Shown here piece by piece: positions 5,503 through 11,737 of a stretch of DNA of 15,769 nt. Both the position numbers and the translations under genes were made by a program. This DNA comes from Bacillota bacterium (GTDB taxonomy: Bacteria > Bacillota > Sulfobacillia > RBS10-35): assembly GCA_029960865.1 (NCBI GenBank), contig JASBVX010000008.1, forward strand, positions 1 to 15,769. The letters run 5' to 3'. The notes under the pieces are model-generated. The model was not told where the DNA came from, made no database searches, and worked only from the letters and a program-made list of their open reading frames with translations. Each line of letters opens with the position of its first letter. The stretch's first letter is position 1.

Positions 5503-7599
5503 GTGGCACGTCCTTTAGTCATCGTTGAATCGCCGGCCAAAGCCCGCACCATCGAGAAATTCTTTCAGAGGCGGGTCAAAGTCGTGGCCTCCATGGGGCA
5601 TATCCGAGATCTGCCCAAAAGCCAGCTGGGGGTCGATGTCAAGAAAGGCTTTCAGCCGCGGTACATCACCATCCGCGGGAAGGGCCCGCTGGTGAAAAAA
5701 CTTAAAGAGGAAGCCAAGAAGGCCGGGAAAGTCTACCTGGCCACTGACCCCGATCGGGAAGGGGAAGCCATCAGCTGGCACCTGACGCAGGTGTTGGATC
5801 TGGCCCCCGATGAGCCCTTGCGTCTCACCTTCCACGAGATCACCAAACCCGCCTTGGAGAAGGCCATGGCTCACCCTAGACCCATCGACATGCACCTGGT
5901 GGATGCCCAGCAGGCCCGCCGCATTCTGGACCGGCTGGTGGGCTATGAGCTGAGCCCGCTGCTCTGGCGCAAGGTGAGGGGGGGTCTTTCGGCAGGGCGG
6001 GTTCAGTCGGTGGCGGTGCGCCTCATCGTGGAGAGGGAGCGGGAGATCGAGGCATTCCGACCGGAAGAGTACTGGACCCTGGATGCGGAGCTGAAAACGG
6101 GAGAGCATGTCTTTCGCGCTCGGTACCAAGGGGAAGGGCCGGAGAAGGAAAGGCTTCCTAGCCGGGAAACGGCGCTTTCCGTGATGGAAGCTTGTGCAGG
6201 TCAGACCTTTTGGGTGCGGGAAGTGAAGAAAGGGCAGAGGCAGCGGCAGTCGCCCCTTCCCTTCACCACCAGCACGTTGCAGCAAGAAGCGTCCCGGCAG
6301 CTGGGCTTTACGGCCCAGCGGACGATGCGAGTGGCGCAGGAGCTTTACGAGGGGCTTTCCGTCGGGGACTTGGGTCATGGGGGCCTCATCACCTACATGA
6401 GGACCGACAGCACGCGGGTGGCCAAGGAAGCTCAGGACGCGGCGGAAGGAGAGGTGGTCAGCCGTTTCGGCAAGGAGTACGTCCGCCTGCGGGCAGGGGG
6501 TAGGGGGGCCCAGGATGCCCACGAGGCCATCCGGCCGACCCATGTGGATCTGGATCCCGACAGCATCAAGGAGCATCTCAGTCGGGATCAGTACCGGCTC
6601 TACCAGCTGATCTACCGCCGGTTCCTAGCCTCCCAGATGGCCCCTGCCCGCTACCACACCGTGCAGGTGACTCTGGAGGCGGGCACGACGGGCCACTTTT
6701 TCCGGGCCTCAGGATCGCTCCTGGTCTTTCCCGGGTTCCTGGCCCTCTATCAGGAAGGAAAAGAAGAAGAAGAAAAAGACGAAGAGGAAGGGGCGCTGCC
6801 ACCCCTGGAGGAAGGGGAAGGGCTGGCGCTTTTGGACTTCTACCCGGAGCAGCATTTCACCCAACCTCCTCCCCGGTATACCGAGGCCAGCCTAATCAAG
6901 GCGCTGGAGGAAAAGGGGATCGGGCGGCCCAGCACCTACGCCCCCATTGTGGAGACGATCCAGAAGAGGGGCTATGTGGTGAAAGAGCAAAAGCGCTTTA
7001 TGCCGACGGAGCTGGGCCAGGTGGTGACGGAGATTCTGGAGGAGCATTTCCCCAGGATTGTGGACGTGGATTTCACGGCCCACATGGAAAACCTCTTGGA
7101 CCAGGTGGAAGAGGGCAAAGTATCCTGGCAAAAGCTCCTCGAGGATTTCTACGAGGGCTTTGCCGAGGACCTGCGAAAGGCCGAGACGGCCATTGAGAAG
7201 GTCCAATTGCAGGAGGAAATGACGGATGAAGTGTGTCCCCGATGCGGGCGGCCCATGGTGGTGAAATACGGCCGCTTTGGTCCATTTCTTGCCTGCTCGG
7301 GCTACCCCGAATGCCAGGAAACCCGGCCCCTGGTGGTGAAGACCGGGGTGGCCTGTCCCCGGTGCGGAGGGGATATTGTGGAAAAGAGGAGCCGGAAAGG
7401 CCGGATCTTTTACGGCTGTTCCAACTATCCTGCCTGCGATTTCGTTCTCTGGGACCGGCCCACCCACGAGACCTGCCCGGTGTGCGGGAGCATCATGGTG
7501 GAAAAGCGAGGGCGGGGTGGAAAGATATACACTGTATGCAGCAATCGCCAGTGCCAGATGTCCAAAGTCCAGGGAAAGGGTAAGGCGCCGGTGAGGTGA
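5503..7599 (+). CDS. topA: DNA topoisomerase I (type IA)
   Basis: The enzyme relaxes negative supercoils by cutting one strand through a tyrosine and passing the other. At 698 residues it is close to B. subtilis TopA (691). The N-terminal Toprim domain starts with LVIVESPAKA (Glu9) and carries ATDPDREGEAISW with Asp82, Asp84 and Glu86 for metal binding. The catalytic Tyr298 lies in LITYMRTDSTRVA. Three C-terminal zinc ribbons begin at Cys578, Cys618 and Cys658, exactly 40 residues apart, each CPxCG with a second cysteine pair near its end. A glutamate-rich insertion stands at about residues 419-435. The start is GTG at 5503 behind AGAGG (5493-5497); the sequence after it matches the family's normal N-terminus. 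The next gene follows within a few bases. Confidence 0.97.
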   Translation: MARPLVIVESPAKARTIEKFFQRRVKVVASMGHIRDLPKSQLGVDVKKGFQPRYITIRGKGPLVKKLKEEAKKAGKVYLATDPDREGEAISWHLTQVLDLAPDEPLRLTFHEITKPALEKAMAHPRPIDMHLVDAQQARRILDRLVGYELSPLLWRKVRGGLSAGRVQSVAVRLIVEREREIEAFRPEEYWTLDAELKTGEHVFRARYQGEGPEKERLPSRETALSVMEACAGQTFWVREVKKGQRQRQSPLPFTTSTLQQEASRQLGFTAQRTMRVAQELYEGLSVGDLGHGGLITYMRTDSTRVAKEAQDAAEGEVVSRFGKEYVRLRAGGRGAQDAHEAIRPTHVDLDPDSIKEHLSRDQYRLYQLIYRRFLASQMAPARYHTVQVTLEAGTTGHFFRASGSLLVFPGFLALYQEGKEEEEKDEEEGALPPLEEGEGLALLDFYPEQHFTQPPPRYTEASLIKALEEKGIGRPSTYAPIVETIQKRGYVVKEQKRFMPTELGQVVTEILEEHFPRIVDVDFTAHMENLLDQVEEGKVSWQKLLEDFYEGFAEDLRKAETAIEKVQLQEEMTDEVCPRCGRPMVVKYGRFGPFLACSGYPECQETRPLVVKTGVACPRCGGDIVEKRSRKGRIFYGCSNYPACDFVLWDRPTHETCPVCGSIMVEKRGRGGKIYTVCSNRQCQMSKVQGKGKAPVR

Positions 7600-7604
7600 G
7601 GGAC

Positions 7605-8501
7605 ATGGAGGCCGTCTGGCGGTCCTTTGAGATGGTCCTTATGGGGGAGCGGCAGCTCTCCCCCCATACATGGCAGGCTTACCGCCGCGATCTCTGGCAG
7701 TTCTTCCGCCATGTCACGGGGAAGGAAGGCTTGCCGTCCCTGGAGGCGCTGCAAAAGCTCAAGCCCGACGATCTTCGGGCCTTTTTGGGCAGGCTGCAGG
7801 AAAGAGGGTATAGCCGCCGTTCCGTGGCCCGCAAGCTGGCGGCGGTGCGCACCTTCTTCCGCTTCCTGTTGCGGGAGGGCCTGATCCAAGAAGACCCTGC
7901 CCGCCTTTTGCACACCCCTAAACTGGGAAGGCCCCTTCCCCGCGTCTTGACCATCCGCGAGGCGGCCCTTTTGCTGGAGATTCCCCAAGGGGAGGATCCC
8001 GCTTCCTTGAGGGATCGGGCCATCCTGGAGGTCCTCTACGGGGCGGGCCTTCGCATTTCGGAACTGGTGCAGCTGAATGCCCCCGATGCAGAGGGCGGAG
8101 AGGGGTGGCTGCGGGTGCTGGGGAAAGGGGGCAAGGAGCGGCTGGTGCCCCTGGGAAGGCCGGCGCAAGAGGCCCTGGGGCGTTACCTCGCCTGGGGACG
8201 GCCCAGGCTTCTCCGCCGCCCTGAAGAGGCTCTTTTCCTCAACCAACGGGGAGGACGTTTGAGCGCCCGGGGGGTGAGGACCCTCCTTTCCCGCTATGCT
8301 CGCCGGATTTTGCCGGGCCGGCGCATCACGCCCCACACCTTCCGCCATTCCTTTGCCACCCACCTTCTGGATGGGGGGGCGGACCTCCGCTTGGTGCAGG
8401 AGTGGCTGGGCCATGCTTCCCTTTCCACCACGCAGATCTATACCCACGTGTCGAGAGAACGGCTGCAGGAGGTCTATCGCAGTGCTCACCCGCGGGCCTG
8501 A
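7605..8501 (+). CDS. xerC: Tyrosine recombinase XerC (CodV)
   Basis: This 298-residue protein is a site-specific recombinase of the XerC/D type, which resolves chromosome dimers at dif together with a partner. It has the N-terminal SAM-like DNA-binding domain (about residues 1-90) and the catalytic domain with the full active-site set: Arg150 (GLRISEL), Lys174 (LGKGGKER), His244 and Arg247 (HTFRHSFATH), His270 (LGHASLSTTQ) and the nucleophile Tyr279. The ATG at 7605 is preferred because GAGGTGAGG lies just upstream. A GTG at 7596, overlapping the topA stop, is the alternative and would add three residues. Its place between topA and hslV matches B. subtilis codV, so it is a housekeeping recombinase rather than a phage or transposon integrase. 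The trmFO gene usually found before it is absent. Confidence 0.94.
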   Translation: MEAVWRSFEMVLMGERQLSPHTWQAYRRDLWQFFRHVTGKEGLPSLEALQKLKPDDLRAFLGRLQERGYSRRSVARKLAAVRTFFRFLLREGLIQEDPARLLHTPKLGRPLPRVLTIREAALLLEIPQGEDPASLRDRAILEVLYGAGLRISELVQLNAPDAEGGEGWLRVLGKGGKERLVPLGRPAQEALGRYLAWGRPRLLRRPEEALFLNQRGGRLSARGVRTLLSRYARRILPGRRITPHTFRHSFATHLLDGGADLRLVQEWLGHASLSTTQIYTHVSRERLQEVYRSAHPRA

Positions 8502-8514
8502 AGGAGGGGTTTCT

Positions 8515-9051
8515 TTGCGCCAGACGACCATCATCGCCGTCAAGAGGGATGGCCGCGTGGCCATGGCCGGGGATGGCCAGGTCACCAACGATGCCGACAA
8601 GACCATCATGAAAAAAGGGGCCGTCAAGGTGAGGCGGGTTTACCGGGATCAGGTCCTGACAGGCTTTGCCGGGGCGACCGCCGATGCCATTACCCTGCGG
8701 GAGCGCTTTGAGGGCAAGCTGGAACAATACGGCGGGGATCTCTTGCGGGCGGCGGTGGAGCTGGCCAAGGAATGGCGGGGAGACCGGGCCCTGCGCCACC
8801 TGCAGGCCCTCATGATCGCCGCCGACCGGCAAAAGCTCCTTGTCCTTTCGGGGGCGGGGGATGTCATCGAACCCGATGATGGGGTGGCGGCCATCGGATC
8901 GGGCGGCGCTTATGCCCTGGCGGCCGCCAGGGCTTTGCTGCGCCATACCGACCTTGCCGCCGGCGATATCGCCCGGGAGGCCCTTTCCCTGGCGGCGGAG
9001 ATCTGCATCTACACCAACGACCACATCACAGTGGAGGAGCTGGGAGGATGA
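8515..9051 (+). CDS. hslV: ATP-dependent protease subunit HslV (ClpQ)
   Basis: HslV forms the double-ring peptidase chamber of the HslUV protease. The 178-residue product contains the family core: TTIIAVKRDG, AGDGQVT, KVRRVYRDQVLTGFAG, AVELAKEWRGDR, AAIGSGGAYALAAA and EICIYTNDHITVEEL. It is a threonine protease homologue; the mature N-terminal threonine is most likely Thr4 after removal of Met-Arg-Gln, since the motif TTI starts there. The start is TTG at 8515. AAGGAGGGG (8501-8509) is five bases upstream, no ATG or GTG stands at this position, and the frame upstream is xerC read out of frame. The gene overlaps hslU by four bases (ATGA), which couples translation of the two partners. Confidence 0.95.
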   Translation: MRQTTIIAVKRDGRVAMAGDGQVTNDADKTIMKKGAVKVRRVYRDQVLTGFAGATADAITLRERFEGKLEQYGGDLLRAAVELAKEWRGDRALRHLQALMIAADRQKLLVLSGAGDVIEPDDGVAAIGSGGAYALAAARALLRHTDLAAGDIAREALSLAAEICIYTNDHITVEELGG

Positions 9052-10436
9052 GGGAGCAAACGCCCCGCCAGGTGGTGGCGGAACTCGACAAGTACATCGT
9101 AGGGCAGGAAGAAGCGAAGCGTGCGGTGGCCATTGCCCTGCGGAACCGGTACCGGAGGCGGCTTTTGCCCCTGGAAGTGCGGGATGAAGTGACGCCTAAA
9201 AACATCCTCATGATCGGCCCCACTGGAGTCGGGAAGACGGAGATCGCCAGGCGCATGGCCAAATTGGTGCGGGCGCCTTTTTTGAAGGTGGAAGCCACCA
9301 AATTCACGGAAGTGGGCTATGTGGGCCGGGATGTGGATTCCATCATCCGGGATTTGACGGAGCTGGCGGTCAGGATGGTGAAGACGGAAAAGATGGAGGG
9401 GGTGAAGGATAAGGCGCAGGATCTTGCGCAAGAGAGAATCCTGGAGTACCTGCGCCCCATGCCGGAGCGGCCTCTTTCCGGGAATCCCTTCGAGATGCTT
9501 TTGCGAGGAGGAGGGGGTTACCAGGAGCACGGGGGCGAATACGATCACCAGCGCCAGCAGGTCCTGGCGGAGAGGGCCCAGCTGCGAAAGAAGCTCCTGG
9601 CAGGGGAGCTGGAAGGGGAAACGGTGGAGATCGAGGTGGAAGAGAACCTCTCCATGCTGGAGATCTTCACCGGTCAGGGGATGGAACAGCTGGGGGTTAA
9701 CTTCAAGGATGCCTTCGGCAATCTCCTGCCTCCCCGGAAAAAGAAGCGGCGCGTGACGGTGGCCGAGGCCCGCCAGATCCTGATAGCCCAGGAGGCGGAA
9801 AAGCTCATCGACGAAGATCAGGCCATCCAGGAGGCGGTGCACCGGGTGGAACAGGACGGGGTGGTCTTCATCGACGAGATCGATAAAATCGCCGGCCGAG
9901 ATCAGGCGGTGGGACCCGATGTCTCCAGAGAAGGGGTGCAGCGGGATATCCTTCCCCTGGTGGAAGGGAGCACCGTCATGACCAAGTACGGGCCCGTCAG
10001 GACCGACCACATCCTTTTCATCGCCGCCGGGGCCTTCCACATCTCGAAGCCCTCCGATCTCATCCCAGAGCTCCAAGGGCGTTTTCCCATCCGGGTGGAG
10101 CTGCAGCCTCTTTCGGGGGAAGACCTGCGGCGGATTCTCTCGGAACCCGAAAACAGCCTGGTGCGCCAGTACCAGGCCCTTCTGGCGGCGGATGGGGTGA
10201 ATCTCCAGTTCCGCGAGGATGGGCTGGATGCCATTGCGGAATATGCCGAGGTTGTCAATCAGCGGACCGAGAACATCGGGGCGCGGCGCCTGCACACCAT
10301 CATGGAAAAGCTTCTGGAGGAGATCTCCTTCGCAGCTCCCGAAACTGCAGGGGAGATCGTCATCGACCGCGGCTATGTGGAAAAGCGCCTGGCCAGCCTC
10401 GTGGAGGATCGGGATCTCAGCCGTTACGTGCTTTAG
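9048..10436 (+). CDS. hslU: HslUV protease ATPase subunit HslU (ClpY)
   Basis: HslU is the AAA+ unfoldase that feeds proteins into HslV. At 462 residues it is close to B. subtilis ClpY (467). It shows the N-terminal PRQVVAELDKYIVGQ, Walker A GPTGVGKT (57-64, Lys63), the pore-loop region ending GYVGRD, an I-domain at about residues 110-240, Walker B FIDEIDK (Asp276-Glu277), the arginine-finger region GRFPIRVEL (Arg345) and the sensor-2 arginines in IGARRLHT (Arg413-Arg414). The C-terminus DLSRYVL matches the tail that docks into HslV. Translation starts at the ATG overlapping the hslV stop, with GGAGG-like sequence upstream. In B. subtilis codY follows; here the next 560 bases contain no codY. 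Confidence 0.97.
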   Translation: MREQTPRQVVAELDKYIVGQEEAKRAVAIALRNRYRRRLLPLEVRDEVTPKNILMIGPTGVGKTEIARRMAKLVRAPFLKVEATKFTEVGYVGRDVDSIIRDLTELAVRMVKTEKMEGVKDKAQDLAQERILEYLRPMPERPLSGNPFEMLLRGGGGYQEHGGEYDHQRQQVLAERAQLRKKLLAGELEGETVEIEVEENLSMLEIFTGQGMEQLGVNFKDAFGNLLPPRKKKRRVTVAEARQILIAQEAEKLIDEDQAIQEAVHRVEQDGVVFIDEIDKIAGRDQAVGPDVSREGVQRDILPLVEGSTVMTKYGPVRTDHILFIAAGAFHISKPSDLIPELQGRFPIRVELQPLSGEDLRRILSEPENSLVRQYQALLAADGVNLQFREDGLDAIAEYAEVVNQRTENIGARRLHTIMEKLLEEISFAAPETAGEIVIDRGYVEKRLASLVEDRDLSRYVL

Positions 10437-10474
10437 GCTTCTTGCCGCCCACAGCCAAAACCCGCCCGAACCCC

Positions 10475-10507
10475 CCCAGGCAAGGGAGCTGCCTGGGAGG
10501 TTGGTTT
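10475..10507 (+). terminator. Possible terminator of the topA-hslU operon
   Basis: CCCAGGCA (10475-10482) pairs with TGCCTGGG (10490-10497) around a seven-base loop, 38 bases after the hslU stop. The following bases AGGTTGGTTT are only partly T-rich, so termination may be weak or need Rho. Confidence 0.45.
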
Positions 10508-10587
10508 CCGTGGAGAGGGTGGCTTCGACCGCCCTTCCTTTCCACCAGGGAGAGCAGCCCTTTGGATGAGGGGTGAAGGTTCTAGAG

Positions 10588-10653
10588 GGCGGTGAGGAAG
10601 ACCGCCGCACCGCCGACCCCAAGGATGGTGACGGCGGAGAGGGGCTGGGTCGG
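10588..10653 (+). other. GC-rich segment with pseudoknot-like pairing potential
   Basis: GGCGGT (10588-10593) can pair with ACCGCC (10601-10606). Alternatively CCGCCGCACC (10602-10611) pairs with GGTG-a-CGGCGG (10627-10637), ten pairs with one bulged A. In the loop of that hairpin, CCGACCC (10613-10619) is fully complementary to GGGTCGG (10647-10653), so an H-type pseudoknot is possible. I do not recognise it as a known RNA class, and GC-rich DNA gives such pairings by chance fairly often. No credible protein is encoded here on either strand. Confidence 0.3.
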
Positions 10654-10727
10654 GGCAACACCCACAAGGAATGATCATCGTGAAGAAATTTTAGAGTCGG
10701 AAAAAAGTTCTTATCGAAAGAAGGAGT

Positions 10728-10767
10728 TTGAAAGTTAATAGAGAATAGTTGGAATCCCAGGCATAAT
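10728..10767 (+). promoter_or_regulatory. Candidate promoter of the flagellar operon
   Basis: The stretch 10676-10770 is strikingly AT-rich in a GC-rich window. TTGAAA (10728-10733) and TGGAAT (10750-10755) lie 16 bases apart, a fair sigma-A match, with A/T tracts upstream. A second possible -10 box, CATAAT, is at 10762-10767 but has no good -35 partner. Either would start the transcript about 40-50 bases before the riboswitch. I saw no sigma-D-type (TAAA and GCCGATAT) promoter. Confidence 0.4.
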
Positions 10768-10785
10768 GAGACCAAGGTCCTGGGA
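10755..10785. repeat. Inverted repeat overlapping the flagellar promoter
   Basis: TCCCAGG (10755-10761) and CCTGGGA (10779-10785) are perfect complements separated by 17 bases. The left arm touches the proposed -10 box TGGAAT and the spacer contains CATAAT. It could be an operator for a dimeric regulator or the base of a leader hairpin. No regulator gene is visible nearby. Confidence 0.4.
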
Positions 10786-10812
10786 CGGACTTTAGTCTTT
10801 GACAAGCAGATA

Positions 10813-10900
10813 GGTTTCCGAAAGGGCAAACCCGCCGAAAGGCGGGGACGCAAAGCTACGGATCCTCGCCGGTTTTAGCCGGCAGGACCGCCGGGCTGCC
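10813..10900 (+). promoter_or_regulatory. Cyclic-di-GMP-I (GEMM-I) riboswitch
   Basis: The aptamer hallmarks are all present in order. GGGCAAACC (10824-10832) leads into a P2 helix closed by a GAAA tetraloop (CCCGCC 10831-10836, loop 10837-10840, GGCGGG 10841-10846). Then come the invariant GGACGCAAAGC (10846-10856), a long P3 helix (10859-10872 with 10879-10890, loop TTTTAG) and the closing CCGCCGGGCTGCC. By alignment with the Vibrio cholerae Vc2 RNA, position 20 is G (10825) and position 47 is A (10852), which predicts c-di-GMP rather than cGAMP as ligand. P1 is imperfect: GGT (10813-10815) with GCC, then CC with GG, around mismatches. It lies 97 bases before flgB and is followed by two intrinsic terminators, so it probably controls read-through into the flagellar operon. 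This ligand and gene pairing is known from other Bacillota. Confidence 0.93.
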
Positions 10901-10911
10901 GAAGAACGGTC

Positions 10912-10930
10912 AGGCTTTTGAAGCCTTTTT
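10912..10930 (+). terminator. Intrinsic terminator 1 after the riboswitch
   Basis: AGGCTT (10912-10917), loop TTG, AAGCCT (10921-10926), followed by a run of T to 10930. The hairpin starts 11 bases after the aptamer and is the nearest candidate for the switching terminator. The six-pair stem is short, so it may be only moderately strong. Confidence 0.65.
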
Positions 10931-10932
10931 GC

Positions 10933-10964
10933 GCCCCCCGCCTTGCCCGGCGGGGGGCATTTTT
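10933..10964 (+). terminator. Intrinsic terminator 2, strong
   Basis: GCCCCCCGCC (10933-10942) and GGCGGGGGGC (10949-10958) form a perfect ten-pair GC stem with a six-base loop, then A and five T. It begins only two bases after the T run of the first terminator and ends 32 bases before the flgB start. Transcription of the flagellar genes must pass it. Confidence 0.85.
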
Positions 10965-10996
10965 GTCGGAAAAGCGGAGAAAGGGGAGGGAAAACC

Positions 10997-11332
10997 TTGG
11001 AGATCCGGGATGTCACCTATCTGGAGGCGGCGATGACCGTGCTGGGCCAGCGTCAGAAGCTTTTGGCCCACAACCTGGCCAATGTGGATACCCCAGGGTA
11101 TCGGAGGGTCGATGTGAACTTCCAGGAGGCGTTTCAGGCCGCCCTCGCGCAAAAGGAGATCCCCTTCCACCAGGAAAGGGCCACCTTCTACAAGGCCGAC
11201 GGCAACGGGGTGGATGTGGACAGCGAGATGGCCCTGCTGGCGGAGACGGCCCTCCACTACCAGTCGGCGGCTCAGATGCTCAGCCTGACTCTGGGCCGCT
11301 TCCAGACGGCCATCACGGGAAGGAGCCGCTGA
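10997..11332 (+). CDS. flgB: Flagellar proximal rod protein FlgB
   Basis: FlgB forms part of the proximal rod of the flagellar basal body and is exported by the flagellar type III system. The 111-residue product has the rod-protein N-terminal signature NLANVDTPGYRRVDVNFQEAF and a helical C-terminus (MALLAETALHYQSAAQMLS) that pairs with the N-terminal helix in this family. It is somewhat shorter than B. subtilis FlgB (about 129 residues). The start is TTG at 10997, with AGGGGAGGG ending at 10990. The frame is open upstream to 10943, but that extension would lie in the terminator stem and is rejected. The next gene starts one base after the stop. Confidence 0.92.
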   Translation: MEIRDVTYLEAAMTVLGQRQKLLAHNLANVDTPGYRRVDVNFQEAFQAALAQKEIPFHQERATFYKADGNGVDVDSEMALLAETALHYQSAAQMLSLTLGRFQTAITGRSR

Positions 11333-11333
11333 T

Positions 11334-11723
11334 ATGTTCGACATGCTCAACATCAGTTGGAGCGGTTTGACGGCCCAGCGCTTTCGCATGGATGTGGTGG
11401 CGGAAAACCTGGCCAACATCGCCAGCACCCGGACTCCGGAGGGCCACGCCTACTGGCGCCAGGTGCCCCTCTTTCAAGAAGCGGGAGGGCTGAAAGGGGT
11501 GAAGGTGGCGGGTCTGGTGACGGATACCCGTCCAGGCCCCAAAGAGTATCAGCCCGGACATCCCGATGCCGATGCCCAGGGCTTTGTGGAGCTACCCAAC
11601 GTGGACCCCACGGTGGAGATGGTGAACATGCTGGCGGCGGCACGGGGTTACCAGGCCAACGTGACGGCCTTCGAGTCGGGCAAATCCCTCTTCAAGGCGG
11701 CCCTGGAAATCGGACGAGGCTAA
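11334..11723 (+). CDS. flgC: Flagellar proximal rod protein FlgC
   Basis: FlgC is the second proximal rod protein, placed next to FlgB in the basal body. The 129-residue product carries the N-terminal rod motif AQRFRMDVVAENLANIAST and the C-terminal LPNVDPTVEMVNMLAAARGY, followed by ANVTAFESGKSLFKAAL, both typical of FlgC. It is slightly shorter than most FlgC proteins (134-150). AAGGAG (11320-11325), inside the end of flgB, serves the ATG at 11334. Confidence 0.95.
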   Translation: MFDMLNISWSGLTAQRFRMDVVAENLANIASTRTPEGHAYWRQVPLFQEAGGLKGVKVAGLVTDTRPGPKEYQPGHPDADAQGFVELPNVDPTVEMVNMLAAARGYQANVTAFESGKSLFKAALEIGRG

Positions 11724-11737
11724 AAGGAGGTTCTTAG

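Noticed and set aside
7605..8501. Integrase of a phage or mobile element
   Set aside because: The recombinase sits in the conserved codV position between topA and hslV, with no attachment repeats or mobile genes nearby.
10582..10665. 27-residue hydrophobic frame on the minus strand (MGVAPTQPLSAVTI...)
   Set aside because: It resembles a membrane helix, but has no ribosome binding site and an in-frame stop just upstream. GC-rich non-coding DNA easily gives such frames.
10433..10678. 81-codon minus-strand frame in the hslU-flgB gap
   Set aside because: No ribosome binding site before its ATG and no recognisable protein features; Pro/Arg/Gly-rich shadow composition.
10672..10695. Seven-codon frame ATG ATC ATC GTG AAG AAA TTT before the flagellar promoter
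   Set aside because: The purine-rich AAGGA directly abuts the ATG with no spacing, and the frame lies upstream of the likely transcription start.
10799..10804. TTGACA, a perfect -35 box
   Set aside because: The matching -10 position falls in the aptamer (around 10822), where no -10-like hexamer exists; a start there would cut off the riboswitch.
9009..10853. 614-codon open frame on the minus strand across hslU and the gap
   Set aside because: It is the shadow of hslU in GC-rich DNA. Its translation is low in recognisable motifs, rich in His, Pro and Leu, and it runs through the riboswitch region.
10943..10996. N-terminal extension of FlgB starting at TTG 10943
   Set aside because: The start lies in the loop of the strong terminator; TTG 10997 has a proper ribosome binding site and the right family N-terminus.
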